Notes: a model not told the origin generated them from the sequence alone. A stretch of DNA of 64,000 bases from Thermoactinospora rubra (GCF_002093975.1 NZ_MSZZ01000033.1:116045-180044), one strand, 5' to 3'; shown: positions 26,437 to 35,256, counted from the first letter of the stretch. Made by a program: numbers and translations.

Positions 26437-26518
26437 TTGCGAACCGGCCCGCGCAGTCCTACGTTTGGACCACAACATCTAGTAGTTACACCGATGTAGT
26501 TCACCACAACTTGTGTTT
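26437..26518 (+). promoter_or_regulatory. nrdR-nrdJ promoter with two NrdR boxes
   Basis: TTGCGA (26437-26442) and TACGTT (26460-26465) are separated by exactly 17 bases. Directly downstream are two NrdR-box-like elements, ACAACATCTAGTAGTT (26472-26487) and ACCACAACTTGTGTTT (26503-26518), with centres about 30 bases apart, that is about three helical turns as in other nrd promoters. This implies NrdR autoregulation of the operon. Confidence 0.7.
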
Positions 26519-26593
26519 CGTGACCGCGCCGTGGCGGGCCGTGGCGTCGGCGTGAGCGTACGGGGACGAGCCTTTGACTCGTGTTGGGAGGCC

Positions 26594-27052
26594 ATGGTGC
26601 ACTGTCCGTTCTGTCGCCATCCCGACACGAGAGTCATCGACAGCCGGTCCACCGACGACGGGGCGGCGATCAGGCGCCGGCGGACGTGTCCCGACTGCGG
26701 GCGCCGGTTCACCACGCAGGAGACGGTCCTGCTCATGGTGAGCAAGCGCAGCGGGGTGACCGAGCCGTTCTCCCGGGACAAGGTGGTCGCGGGTGTGCGC
26801 AGGGCCTGCCAGGGCAGGCCGGTGAGCGAAGACTCGCTGGCCCAGCTGGGGCAGCGGGTCGAGGAGGCCATCAGGGCCAAGGGCGTCGCCGAGATCCCCT
26901 CCAACGAGGTGGGCCTGGCGATCCTGGGGCCTCTGCGCGACCTGGACGAGGTGGCCTACCTGCGGTTCGCATCGGTATACCGCGGCTTCGAGAGCCTGGC
27001 GGACTTCGAGGCCGAGATCCAACAGTTGAAGGCGGAAAAGGGGGAGCGATGA
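26594..27052 (+). CDS. nrdR: Transcriptional repressor NrdR
   Basis: A 152-residue repressor of ribonucleotide reductase genes. The N-terminal zinc ribbon MVHCPFCRHPDTRVIDSR...RRRRTCPDCGRRF has the two CxxC pairs, followed by an ATP-cone (about residues 49-139) that senses ATP/dATP. It overlaps nrdJ by ATGA, so both are translated from one message. NrdR boxes upstream fit negative feedback. ATG 26594 is chosen to begin at the conserved ribbon. Confidence 0.97.
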   Translation: MVHCPFCRHPDTRVIDSRSTDDGAAIRRRRTCPDCGRRFTTQETVLLMVSKRSGVTEPFSRDKVVAGVRRACQGRPVSEDSLAQLGQRVEEAIRAKGVAEIPSNEVGLAILGPLRDLDEVAYLRFASVYRGFESLADFEAEIQQLKAEKGER

Positions 27053-30000
27053 CGGAGACGGTCAGCGGTTCAGTGTCGCGCAAGCGCAAGGGGCTGAAGA
27101 TGAAGCGCATCTTCACCCGGCCCGGCGTGCACCCGTATGACGAGATCACCTGGGAGCGCCGCGACGTCGTCATGACGAACTGGCGCGACGGCTCGATCAA
27201 CTTCGAGCAGCGTGGTGTCGAGTTCCCCGATTTCTGGTCGGTCAACGCCACCAACATCGTCACAACCAAATACTTCCGCGGCGCCGTCGGCACGCCGCAG
27301 CGTGAGTGGTCGCTGAAGCAGCTCGTGGACCGCGTGGTCGGCATGTACACCAAGACCGGCCTGGAGCACGGCTACTTCGCCACCCCCGAGGACGCCGAGA
27401 TCTTCGACCACGAGCTGAAGTACGCGCTGACCCACCAGATCTTCGCCTTCAACTCGCCGGTCTGGTTCAACGTCGGCACCAAGTCGCCGCAGCAGGTCAG
27501 CGCCTGCTTCATCCTGTCGGTCGACGACACCATGGAGTCGATCCTCGACTGGTACAAGGAAGAGGGCGTGATCTTCAAGGGCGGGTCCGGCTCGGGCGTC
27601 AACCTGTCGCGGATCCGCTCCTCCAAGGAGCTGCTGTCCAGCGGCGGCACGGCCAGCGGCCCGGTGTCGTTCATGCGCGGCGCCGACGCCTCGGCCGGCA
27701 CGATCAAGTCCGGCGGCGCCACCCGCCGCGCGGCCAAGATGGTCGTGCTCGACGTCGACCACCCCGACATCGAGGAGTTCATCGAGACCAAGGCGCGCGA
27801 GGAGGACAAGATCCGCGCGCTGCGCGACGCCGGGTTCGACATGGACCTGGGCGGCAAGGACATCGTCAGCGTGCAGTACCAGAACGCCAACAACTCCGTG
27901 CGCGTGTCGGACGAGTTCATGCGCGCGGTGGAGAAGGGCGAGAAGTTCGGGCTGCGCGCCCGCCTGTCCGGCGAGGTCATCGAGACCGTCGACGCCCGTG
28001 ACCTGTTCAGGAAGATGGCCCAGGCCGCGTGGGAGTGCGCCGACCCGGGCGTGCAGTACGACGACACGATCAACGACTGGCACACCTGCCCCGAGACCGG
28101 CCGGATCACCGCCTCCAACCCCTGCAGCGAGTACGTCCACCTCGACAACTCCTCCTGCAACCTGGCCAGCATCAACCTGCTGAAGTTCCTCAAGGACGAC
28201 AACACCTTCGACGTCGCCACCTTCGTCAAGCTGACCGAGCTGATCATCACGGCGATGGACATCTCCATCACCTTCGCCGACTTCCCGACCGAGAAGATCG
28301 GCGAGACCACGCGGGCCTACCGCCAGCTCGGCATCGGCTACGCCAACCTCGGCGCGCTGCTCATGGCCACCGGCCACGCCTACGACTCCGACGGCGGCCG
28401 GGCGGTCGCCGCCGCGATCACCAGCCTCATGACCGCCACCTCCTACCGGCGCAGCGCCGAGCTGGCCGCCGTGGTCGGGCCGTACGACGGCTATGCGCGC
28501 AACGCCGAGGCGCACAAGCGGGTCATGCGCAAGCACGCCGCCGCCAACGACAACCTGCGCACGGTCGGCGCCATGGACGCCAAGATCCACACCGAGGCGT
28601 CCAAGCAGTGGTCGGAATGCCTCAAGCTGGGCGAGAAGAGCGGCTACCGCAACGCCCAGGCCTCGCTGCTGGCGCCCACCGGCTGCCTCACCGGCGACAC
28701 GCTGGTGACCACCGACCGCGGCCTGATGCGCCTGTCGGAGATCGGCGACGTGTACGGCGACCGCTGGCAGGACCTCGACATGACGGTCTCCACCGACGAG
28801 GGCCCGCGCCGGGCGACCAAGTTCTTCGTCAACGGTGAGGAACCGACCCGCCTGATCCGGACGGAAGGCGGCTACCAGGTCCAGGGCACGCTCACCCACC
28901 GGATCAAGGTGGTCGACTCCGCGACCGGCGCGTGGGAGTGGAAGCGACTGGCCGACATCGAGCCGGGCGACCTGGTCCCGATGCAGATGCGCACCCTTGT
29001 GGGTGAGCCGCGGCGGGTACCGCTGCCCGTCCTTGACCAGGCCCACTATGCGGGCGACCGCGGCGTCGTGGTCCCCGATGCGGTGACGCCCGAACTGGCC
29101 GAGCTGGTCGGCTACTTCATGGGCGACGGCAGCCTGCACGCCAAGGGTATCCGCCTGTGCGTCGCCGACGCCGACCTCGACGTGGTCGAGCGTATCCGCA
29201 TCCTCGCCAAGGGTCTGTTCGACCTGGAGCCCGTCGTGACCGCGCAGGAGGGCTACCACGAGGTCACGCTCCAGTCGGTACGGCTGGCGCGCTGGTGGCA
29301 GGCGGCCGGCTTCGCCAAGGACCTGCCCGGTGTCGACCATGTCGGCAAGGGCTGGACGCCGCGCGTGCCGTCGGCGATCCTCGAGTCCAACGACCCGCAG
29401 GTCTACACCGCCTTCCTCCGCGGCCTCTTCGAGGCCGACGGCACCGTCACCGAGGGCGTGCCCAGCCTCTCCACCGCGTCGGCGTCCTTCGCCGGCGAGG
29501 TGCGCACGCTCCTGCTCGTCCTCGGCATGGTCAGCACCACGCGGCAGACCGTCAGCGGCTTCGGCGGGCCGATCTTCCAGGTACGGCTGCGCAACGTCGA
29601 CCACGCGCTCCTCTTCGACGAGCTGGTCGGTTTCATGGGCGACCGCAAGAACCGGCTCGTCGCCGAGCTGGAGCCGGAGCGCTCGGCCAGGAAGGACTAC
29701 GTCGTCCTGCCGCGTGAGGTGTGGGAGTCGCTGGTTCCCGCCGGCCACCCGTCGCGTGAGGCGGTTCTGCAGTCCGTCCGCAAGCACGGCGGCGTCGTCC
29801 GGATGCTCGCCAGGACCTTGTTCGAGGAGACCCGTGACGAGCGGCTGGGTCACGCGCTGACCTACGCCTTCGAGCGGGTCGAGGCCAACGACGACGGCGG
29901 AGTCCAGCCGACGTATGACCTGTCGGTTCCTGAGAACGTCACCTACGTGGCCAACGGCATGGTCAGCCACAACACCATCGGCCTGATGATGGACTGCGAC

Positions 30001-31155
30001 ACCACCGGCATCGAGCCGGACCTGTCGCTGGTGAAGTTCAAGAAGCTCGTCGGCGGCGGCTCCATGCAGATCGTCAACCAGACGATCCCGCGGGCCCTGA
30101 AGACCCTTGGCTACCAGCAGGAGCAGATCGAGGCCATCGTCGAGTACATCGCCGAGCACGGCCACGTCGTCGACGCCCCCGGCCTGCGCAAGGAGCACTA
30201 CGAGGTGTTCGACTGCGCGATGGGCGAGCGGGCGATCGCGCCCATGGGCCACGTGCGCATGATGGCCGCGGTCCAGCCGTTCCTGTCCGGCGCCATCTCC
30301 AAGACCGTCAACCTGCCCGAGTCGGCCACGGTCGAGGACATCGAGCAGGTCTACATGGAGGGCTGGCGGCTGGGCCTGAAGGCGCTGGCCGTCTACCGCG
30401 ACAACTGCAAGGTCGGCCAGCCGCTGTCCAACGCCAGGAAGAAGGACGAGGACAAGGCAGAGGACAAGGCCGAGCCGCAGGTCAAGGTCGTCGAGATCAA
30501 CCGGCCGAGGCGGCGCCGCCTGCCCAACTCGCGGCCCAGCACCACCACCCGCTTCACGGTGGGCGGCGCCAAGGGCTACATGACGGCCTCCTGCTACCCC
30601 GACGACGGGCTGGGCGAGGTCTTCCTGAAGATGTCCAAGCAGGGCTCCACGCTGGCCGGGGTCATGGACGCCTTCTCGGTGGCGATCTCGATCGGCCTGC
30701 AGTACGGCGTGCCGCTCGAGACGTACGTGAGCAAGTTCGTCAACATGCGCTTCGAGCCCGCCGGGATGACCGACGACCCCGACGTGCGCATGGCGACCTC
30801 GGTGATGGACTACATCTTCCGCCGCCTGGCCCTGGACCACCTGCCGTACGAGGAGCGCGCCGCGCTCGGCATCTTCTCCGCCGCCGAGCGTGCCGCCCAG
30901 CAGCGCGGCGAGGACCCGGCGGCCCTGGTGGAGCCGCCCGTCGACCGCGACGCGCTGGCCCAGTCCGCGCCCATCGAGGTCAAGCCGCCGGCGCCGCAGC
31001 CGGAGGACAAGCCGGCCAGGGAGCAGCTGACGCTGGAGAGCCACCAGCGCTTCACGGCCGACGCGCCGCTGTGCATGACGTGCGGCACGAAGATGCGCCC
31101 GGCCGGCAGCTGCTACGTCTGCGAGGGCTGCGGCTCGACCAGCGGCTGCAGCTGA
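27049..31155 (+). CDS. nrdJ: Vitamin B12-dependent (class II) ribonucleotide reductase with intein
   Basis: A 1368-residue precursor giving a mature enzyme of about 938 residues once the 430-residue intein (546-975) is removed. It reduces ribonucleotides to deoxyribonucleotides using adenosylcobalamin. Visible are ITASNPCSEYVHLDNSSCNLAS (active-site Cys and radical region), NSPVWFNVGT and KGGSGSGVNLS. The C-terminus CGTKMRPAGSCYVCEGCGSTSGCS carries the redox-active/zinc cysteines. The intein splits the protein between LLAPTG and TIGLMMDCDTTGIEPD, a highly conserved active-site segment. Translation is coupled to nrdR by ATGA overlap. Confidence 0.96.
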   Translation: MTETVSGSVSRKRKGLKMKRIFTRPGVHPYDEITWERRDVVMTNWRDGSINFEQRGVEFPDFWSVNATNIVTTKYFRGAVGTPQREWSLKQLVDRVVGMYTKTGLEHGYFATPEDAEIFDHELKYALTHQIFAFNSPVWFNVGTKSPQQVSACFILSVDDTMESILDWYKEEGVIFKGGSGSGVNLSRIRSSKELLSSGGTASGPVSFMRGADASAGTIKSGGATRRAAKMVVLDVDHPDIEEFIETKAREEDKIRALRDAGFDMDLGGKDIVSVQYQNANNSVRVSDEFMRAVEKGEKFGLRARLSGEVIETVDARDLFRKMAQAAWECADPGVQYDDTINDWHTCPETGRITASNPCSEYVHLDNSSCNLASINLLKFLKDDNTFDVATFVKLTELIITAMDISITFADFPTEKIGETTRAYRQLGIGYANLGALLMATGHAYDSDGGRAVAAAITSLMTATSYRRSAELAAVVGPYDGYARNAEAHKRVMRKHAAANDNLRTVGAMDAKIHTEASKQWSECLKLGEKSGYRNAQASLLAPTGCLTGDTLVTTDRGLMRLSEIGDVYGDRWQDLDMTVSTDEGPRRATKFFVNGEEPTRLIRTEGGYQVQGTLTHRIKVVDSATGAWEWKRLADIEPGDLVPMQMRTLVGEPRRVPLPVLDQAHYAGDRGVVVPDAVTPELAELVGYFMGDGSLHAKGIRLCVADADLDVVERIRILAKGLFDLEPVVTAQEGYHEVTLQSVRLARWWQAAGFAKDLPGVDHVGKGWTPRVPSAILESNDPQVYTAFLRGLFEADGTVTEGVPSLSTASASFAGEVRTLLLVLGMVSTTRQTVSGFGGPIFQVRLRNVDHALLFDELVGFMGDRKNRLVAELEPERSARKDYVVLPREVWESLVPAGHPSREAVLQSVRKHGGVVRMLARTLFEETRDERLGHALTYAFERVEANDDGGVQPTYDLSVPENVTYVANGMVSHNTIGLMMDCDTTGIEPDLSLVKFKKLVGGGSMQIVNQTIPRALKTLGYQQEQIEAIVEYIAEHGHVVDAPGLRKEHYEVFDCAMGERAIAPMGHVRMMAAVQPFLSGAISKTVNLPESATVEDIEQVYMEGWRLGLKALAVYRDNCKVGQPLSNARKKDEDKAEDKAEPQVKVVEINRPRRRRLPNSRPSTTTRFTVGGAKGYMTASCYPDDGLGEVFLKMSKQGSTLAGVMDAFSVAISIGLQYGVPLETYVSKFVNMRFEPAGMTDDPDVRMATSVMDYIFRRLALDHLPYEERAALGIFSAAERAAQQRGEDPAALVEPPVDRDALAQSAPIEVKPPAPQPEDKPAREQLTLESHQRFTADAPLCMTCGTKMRPAGSCYVCEGCGSTSGCS
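28684..29973 (+). mobile_element. NrdJ intein with LAGLIDADG homing endonuclease
   Basis: A 430-codon in-frame insertion. Splicing blocks are complete: N-terminal CLTGDTLV (Cys1), block B with GTLTHRIKV, block F TYDLSVPENVTYVANG and C-terminal VSHN; the +1 extein residue is Thr. Two dodecapeptide motifs of a homing endonuclease are present, LVGYFMGDGS (about intein residue 141) and FLRGLFEADGT (about 243), both retaining the acidic residue, so it may still be mobile. GC content and codon use look like the host's, suggesting long residence. Confidence 0.95.
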
Positions 31156-31190
31156 AACCCGGGCCGGCCCGCGCGGTCGCCGGAAGTGAC

Positions 31191-31228
31191 GTCGAGCCGT
31201 CCGGGGGTTGAGCCCCGGACGGCTCGAC
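31191..31228. terminator. Terminator after nrdJ
   Basis: GTCGAGCCGTCCGGGG (31191-31206) and CCCCGGACGGCTCGAC (31213-31228) make a perfect 16-bp stem with a 6-base loop, between nrdJ and the convergent SnoaL-like gene; it may work in both directions. Confidence 0.85.
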
Positions 31229-31305
31229 AAGGTCGCGGCGTGCCTGATCGATGCGGCCGCGCTGCCTGGCCGCCGTGCCGTGCGGCCGGGCCGCGCCGAG
31301 CGGGA

Positions 31306-31674
31306 TCACCGTTCCAGCTGGGCGGCCAGGCCCTCGGTGTCGGACACGACCCAGTACTCCGCGATCTTGCCGTCGGACACGCGCACGATGTCGTGCCCGC
31401 TGAAGGCGACGCGGCGGCCATCGCGCGTCCCGCTGAAGGTCCAGCGGGCGGCCACGAGGTCGCCGTCCACGATCGGCCCCACGTCGAGCGTGACCGAGAC
31501 GTCGGTGAAGGGGGCGTGGCCCTGCCGTACGATCGCGGCCAGCTCGTCCGGGCCGTGCACGTCCAGGCGCGGCCAGTGGCCGGTGAAGTCGGGCGTGACG
31601 AGCTCCCCGGCGAGGCCGACGTCGCCGTTCCAGAGCTCCAGGAGCCATCTGCGGTACAGGTCGCGAACATCCAT
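31306..31674 (-). CDS. SnoaL/NTF2-like small protein
   Basis: A 122-residue protein. DLYRRWLLELWNGDVGLAGELVTPDFTGHWP at the N-terminus and VRVSDGKIAEYWVVSD at the C-terminus are typical of the cone-shaped SnoaL-like/NTF2 fold, whose members are polyketide cyclases, isomerases or ligand binders. ATG 31674 is chosen at the start of the fold; longer in-frame starts would overlap the divergent amidohydrolase. Function cannot be narrowed. Confidence 0.75.
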   Translation of the reverse strand: MDVRDLYRRWLLELWNGDVGLAGELVTPDFTGHWPRLDVHGPDELAAIVRQGHAPFTDVSVTLDVGPIVDGDLVAARWTFSGTRDGRRVAFSGHDIVRVSDGKIAEYWVVSDTEGLAAQLER

Positions 31675-31756
31675 GCCATCGACGATGCCCCGCTGGAGGC
31701 GGCCGATGCGCCTGGGGCGGTCGGGTCGGCCGGAAAGCGCTGTAGGTTGTCGCTTC

Positions 31757-32962
31757 ATGAATGTGGCGATAACGGGCGGATATGTGGTGCCCGTCGACGG
31801 CGACCCCATCGACGGCGGCACGGTTCTCATCCAGGACGGCAAGATCACCGCGGTCGGGGCGGACGTGACGATCCCCGACGGCGTGGAGCGGGTCGACGCG
31901 GCGGGCCGGTGGGTGCTGCCCGGGTTCGTGGAGGCGCACGGGCACGTGGGCGTGCACGAGGAGGCCGAGGGCTGGGCCGGTCAGGACACCAACGAGATGA
32001 CCGACCCGAACGGCGCCCGGCTGCGCGCCCTTGACGCGATCAACCCGGCCGACCTGGGCTTCGCCGACGCGCTGGCGGGCGGGGTGACCACCGTCGTGAT
32101 CAAGCCGGGCTCCGGCAACCCCATCGGCGGGCAGACGGTGGCGGTCAAGTGCTGGGGCAGGACCGTGGACGAGATGCTGGTCCGCGAGCCGGTGAGCGTG
32201 AAGAGCGCGCTGGGGGAGAACCCCAAGCGGGTGTACGGCGACCAGAAGAAGCTGCCCTCCACCCGGCAGGGCGTGGCCGCGGTGATCCGCGACGCCTTCC
32301 GCGCGGCGCAGGACTACGCGGCCAGGCGGGCGCGCGCGGAGGCGGAGGGCAAGCCGTTCGACCGGGACTCGACGCTGGAGGTGCTGGCCAGGGTGCTGGA
32401 CGGCGAGCTGCCGTGGTGCCAGCACGCCCACCGGGCCGACGACATCGCCACCGCGTTGCGGCTGGCCGAGGAGTTCGGCTACCGGCTGGTGGTCAACCAC
32501 GGCACCGAGGGGCACCTGCTGGCCGACCTGCTCGCCGAGCGCGGCGTCCCCGTCATCATCGGCCCGCTGTTCACCAGCCGGTCCAAGGTCGAGCTGCGGC
32601 AGCGGTCGCTGCGCAACCCCGGCATCCTGGCCCGCGCGGGCGTCGAGATCGCGATCACCACGGACCATCCGGTCGTGCCGATCCACTTCCTGGTCCACCA
32701 GGTGACGCTGGCCGTCAAGGAGGGCCTGGACCGGCGGACGGCCCTGCGCTCCATCACGGTGAACCCGGCGCGGATCATGGGGCTGGACCACCGGGTCGGC
32801 GCGCTGAAGCCGGGCCTGGACGGTGACGTGGTGATCTGGTCGGGCGATCCGCTGGACGTCATGAGCCGCGCGCTGCGGGTCTTCGTCGGCGGCCGGGAGG
32901 TCTACGGCTACGGGGAGGACGGCGGCACGGTCGCCGACCCCTTCTACCGCGAGAGTCGCTGA
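31757..32962 (+). CDS. Amidohydrolase family protein (imidazolonepropionase-like)
   Basis: A 401-residue metal-dependent hydrolase. An N-terminal beta-sandwich (GGTVLIQDGKITAVGADV) precedes the TIM barrel with metal ligands in VEAHGHVGVHEE (about residue 57), the histidines of CQHAHRADDIA and VNHGTEGHL, and Asp in AITTDHPVVP; the barrel closes with SITVNPARIMGLDHRVGALKPGLDGDVVIW. This fits the imidazolonepropionase-related subtype. No signal peptide, so probably cytosolic. Substrate unknown. Confidence 0.85.
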   Translation: MNVAITGGYVVPVDGDPIDGGTVLIQDGKITAVGADVTIPDGVERVDAAGRWVLPGFVEAHGHVGVHEEAEGWAGQDTNEMTDPNGARLRALDAINPADLGFADALAGGVTTVVIKPGSGNPIGGQTVAVKCWGRTVDEMLVREPVSVKSALGENPKRVYGDQKKLPSTRQGVAAVIRDAFRAAQDYAARRARAEAEGKPFDRDSTLEVLARVLDGELPWCQHAHRADDIATALRLAEEFGYRLVVNHGTEGHLLADLLAERGVPVIIGPLFTSRSKVELRQRSLRNPGILARAGVEIAITTDHPVVPIHFLVHQVTLAVKEGLDRRTALRSITVNPARIMGLDHRVGALKPGLDGDVVIWSGDPLDVMSRALRVFVGGREVYGYGEDGGTVADPFYRESR

Positions 32963-33020
32963 CGCTTCCACCGCGCGAGCCGCTGAGGCTTCTCCCGCGA
33001 GAGCCAATGACGGCGGGCTC
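32948..33020. repeat. Degenerate ~24-bp repeat downstream of amidohydrolase gene
   Basis: Three imperfect copies of a unit like CCGCGAGAGYCGCTGACGCT cover the end of the amidohydrolase gene and the gap before the PrsW gene. They probably come from duplication of the gene's 3' end; no hairpin or ORF role is clear. Confidence 0.5.
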
Positions 33021-33070
33021 CTCCCTCGGGTATCAATAGCGCTCGAAGGGCACTCGAGAAAGGCACGCCG

Positions 33071-34177
33071 TTGAGCACCGTCGGACACCGCCGCCCGCCC
33101 GCCCTGCGCCCGCGCCCGGCCAGGGGCCTGATCGCCGCCCTGGTGATCTCCAGCGTGTGCGTCCTGCTCACGCTGGGCGCGTTCCTGCTGAGCGGCGGCG
33201 TCCTCGGCTTCGGGCTGTCCCTGCTCATGGCGGTCGCGCCGCTGCCGCTGCTGCTGGCCGGGGTGCTGGCGCTGGACCGGCTGGAGCCCGAGCCCGGGCT
33301 CAACCTGGCCTACGCCTTCGCCTGGGGCGGCGGCGTGGCCGTCGTGCTCACCCTGGTGATCCACGGCCTGGGCGAGGCGGCCGTCCTGCACGCGGGCGTC
33401 GGGCGGCGGGCCGCCGACCAGCTCGGCGCGGTGGTGTTCGCGCCGGTCATCGAGGAGGCGCTGAAGGGCCTGGTGCTGGTGCCGCTGCTGCTGCGGCGGC
33501 GCAGGGAGATCCACGGGCTGACCGACGGCGTCATCTACGCCTCGATGTCCGCGCTGGGCTTCGCCGCGGTCGAGAACGTCGGCTACTACCTGATGGTCTA
33601 CTCCGAGGAGGGGGTGGGCGGCGCGGTGGGGCTGTTCGTCGTCCGCGGCCTCATCGCACCGCTCGGCCATCCGATCTACACCTCGCTGATCGGGCTCGGC
33701 GTGGCCTACGCCGCGACCCGGCGCGGGGCCTTCCGGTTCGCGGCCATCCCGCTCGGCTACCTCGGCGCGATCACGCTGCACGGCCTGTGGAACGCCATGG
33801 CCACCTTCGGCGGGCTGCCCGGCCTCGCCGTGGCCTACCTCGTCATCATGCTGGTGCTGGTCGCGCTCATCGCCGTGACGGTGCGGGAGCGGCGCAGCCT
33901 GGCCGCGCGGGTCCGGCCGTACCTGTCGAAGTACGTGCACACCGGGCTCGTCACGCCCCAGGACCTCGACATGCTCGCCTCGCTGCCGGCCCGGCGGGCG
34001 GCCCGCAAGTGGGCCGGGGCGCGCGGCCTGGGCCGGGCCATGGGGGAGTACCAGCAGGCCGCCACCGAGCTGGTCATGCTGCACGAGCGCGCCGACCGCG
34101 AGGGCATGGACCCTGGGGCGTTCGCGGCCGAGCGCGACGCCCTGCTGGGGATGATGGCCGCCGTCCGCCGCTGGTGA
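33071..34177 (+). CDS. PrsW family intramembrane metalloprotease
   Basis: A 368-residue polytopic membrane protein with about eight hydrophobic helices. The active-site motif VIEEALKGLVL (EExxK, about residue 131), the FAAVENVGYYL segment (ExxxY, about 170) and the third-motif His in LGHPIYTSLIGLG (about 198) match PrsW/CPBP-like glutamic/metallo proteases, which cut membrane-embedded anti-sigma factors. A soluble C-terminal helical tail of about 80 residues (from RRSLAARVRPYL) follows. TTG 33071 is the likely start. No sigma/anti-sigma pair is adjacent. Confidence 0.85.
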   Translation: MSTVGHRRPPALRPRPARGLIAALVISSVCVLLTLGAFLLSGGVLGFGLSLLMAVAPLPLLLAGVLALDRLEPEPGLNLAYAFAWGGGVAVVLTLVIHGLGEAAVLHAGVGRRAADQLGAVVFAPVIEEALKGLVLVPLLLRRRREIHGLTDGVIYASMSALGFAAVENVGYYLMVYSEEGVGGAVGLFVVRGLIAPLGHPIYTSLIGLGVAYAATRRGAFRFAAIPLGYLGAITLHGLWNAMATFGGLPGLAVAYLVIMLVLVALIAVTVRERRSLAARVRPYLSKYVHTGLVTPQDLDMLASLPARRAARKWAGARGLGRAMGEYQQAATELVMLHERADREGMDPGAFAAERDALLGMMAAVRRW

Positions 34178-34224
34178 GGTCGTCCGTATAGTTCGGGGTA
34201 GATCCCTGGACGAGAGGATTCCTC

Positions 34225-34851
34225 ATGACGTGGGCGGAAGTCACCTCAGAGCAGGAACTGCGCGAGATCCTCGGAGAGGTCATGCCGCGGGCCGCCGCCA
34301 AGGACCGGCCCAAGCTGCACGAACGCGACCGGGAGTGGCTGGCCGCCTCGCCGTTCTGCCTGATCGCCACCAGCGCCGCGGACGGCACCTGCGACGTCTC
34401 GCCCAAGGGCGACCCGCCGGGCTTCACCCACGTCATCGACGACACCACGATCGCGATCCCCGACCGGCCCGGCAACCGCCGGGCCGACGGCTGGCGGAAC
34501 GTCCTGTCCAACCCGCACGTCGGGCTGATCTACCTCATCCCTGGGCGCAACGAGACGCTGCGCGTCAACGGCCGGGCCCGGCTCCTGCGCGACGCGCCCT
34601 TCTTCGACGAGATGGTGGTCAAGGGACACCGGCCGCGCCTGGCCCTCGTGGTGGAGATCGAGCAGATCTTCTTCCACTGCGCCAAGGCGTTCCTGCGCTC
34701 GCGGCTGTGGCAGCCCGAGACCTGGCTGCCGGACGCGCTGCCCTCGCACGCGGCCCTCGTCAAGGAGGTGCAGACGACCCGGGAGACGCTGGAGGAGCTG
34801 GAGCGCTACTACTCGCCCGAGAACTACAACGCCAAGCTCTACGCGGGCTGA
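34225..34851 (+). CDS. Pyridoxamine 5'-phosphate oxidase-like FMN flavoprotein
   Basis: A 208-residue split-barrel flavoprotein. FCLIATSAADGTCDVSPKGDPPGF, DRPGNRRADGWRNVLSNPHVGLIYLIPGR and LRVNGRARLL are hallmarks of the MSMEG_1061-like PPOX group, which bind FMN or F420 and act on unknown substrates. GAGAGGATTCCTC precedes ATG 34225. The C-terminal HCAKAFLRSRLWQPETW is also family-typical. Confidence 0.85.
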   Translation: MTWAEVTSEQELREILGEVMPRAAAKDRPKLHERDREWLAASPFCLIATSAADGTCDVSPKGDPPGFTHVIDDTTIAIPDRPGNRRADGWRNVLSNPHVGLIYLIPGRNETLRVNGRARLLRDAPFFDEMVVKGHRPRLALVVEIEQIFFHCAKAFLRSRLWQPETWLPDALPSHAALVKEVQTTRETLEELERYYSPENYNAKLYAG

Positions 34852-34854
34852 GCG

Positions 34855-35025
34855 CTAGGCCGCCGGCGTGGGGCCGCCGGGGAAGCGGATGACGTTGCGC
34901 CCGCTGTAGGCGCGCAGGTCGACGACCTTGGCGTCGGCCGGGGACGGCCTACGGCGGGCGGCCGACCGGATGTCGCGGACCTTGTGGCGAGCGACACGTG
35001 GCGGCACCACCACAAGCCTCTTCAT
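34855..35025 (-). CDS. Small basic peptide A (56 residues), unknown function
   Basis: Fifty-six codons beginning MKRLVVVPPRVARHKVRD and ending IRFPGGPTPAA, rich in Arg/Lys. GGGGGG lies about eight bases upstream of ATG 35025 as a ribosome-binding site. The region RRRPSPADAKVVDLRAYSGR resembles KRRPSRPADLDLRSPSGR in the 32-residue peptide encoded just upstream, so the two look paralogous. No signal peptide, Cys or hydrophobic helix is seen. It may be a nucleic-acid-binding or regulatory peptide; that is speculation. Confidence 0.6.
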   Translation of the reverse strand: MKRLVVVPPRVARHKVRDIRSAARRRPSPADAKVVDLRAYSGRNVIRFPGGPTPAA

Positions 35026-35050
35026 GCTCGAACCCCCCGACAGGACTCAC

Positions 35051-35073
35051 GTGTAACAGGAGTCTGTTTACAC
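35051..35073. promoter_or_regulatory. Palindrome upstream of small peptide A
   Basis: GTGTAACAG-GAGT-CTG-T-TTACAC is a near-perfect inverted repeat in an AT-rich stretch 26 bases before the start of peptide A and 49 bases after the stop of peptide B. It is a good operator candidate; no promoter hexamers are certain. Confidence 0.45.
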
Positions 35074-35099
35074 AAATCCCCGTAAGTTTCGCGTAAGCC

Positions 35100-35198
35100 T
35101 CAGTACGGCAGGCGCCGGCCGGACGGCGACCGCAGGTCGAGGTCGGCGGGCCTGCTCGGCCTCCGCTTGGTGGACTTGACGATCCTCGTCCGTCTCAT
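35100..35198 (-). CDS. Small basic peptide B (32 residues), related to peptide A
   Basis: Thirty-two codons, starting MRRTRIVKSTKRRPSR and ending DLRSPSGRRLPY. AAGGGGGG precedes the ATG and a promoter TTGAGC-N17-TAGGTT (minus strand, 35285-35257) overlaps the end of the LysR gene, so the peptide appears to be expressed on its own. Shares the RRPS.PAD...DLR..SGR pattern with peptide A. Function unknown. Confidence 0.55.
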   Translation of the reverse strand: MRRTRIVKSTKRRPSRPADLDLRSPSGRRLPY

Positions 35199-35256
35199 CG
35201 GTCTGCCCCCCTTCTCGGCTTACCGGTCCGAGTCCTGCTTGTGGGCGAATGTATGC

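Noticed and set aside
26322..26555. 77-codon open frame upstream of nrdR
   Set aside because: It runs across the nrdR promoter and NrdR boxes and has no ribosome-binding site or recognisable sequence.
26188..26593. Cobalamin riboswitch upstream of nrdR-nrdJ
   Set aside because: A B12-dependent enzyme made this worth checking, but no B12-box-like element or suitable structure is visible; NrdR boxes explain the regulation.
27070..31230. Minus-strand open frame of nearly 1400 codons opposite nrdJ
   Set aside because: Antisense shadow; composition (Gly/Val/Asp/Leu/Arg) has no domain and the + strand is clearly NrdJ plus intein.
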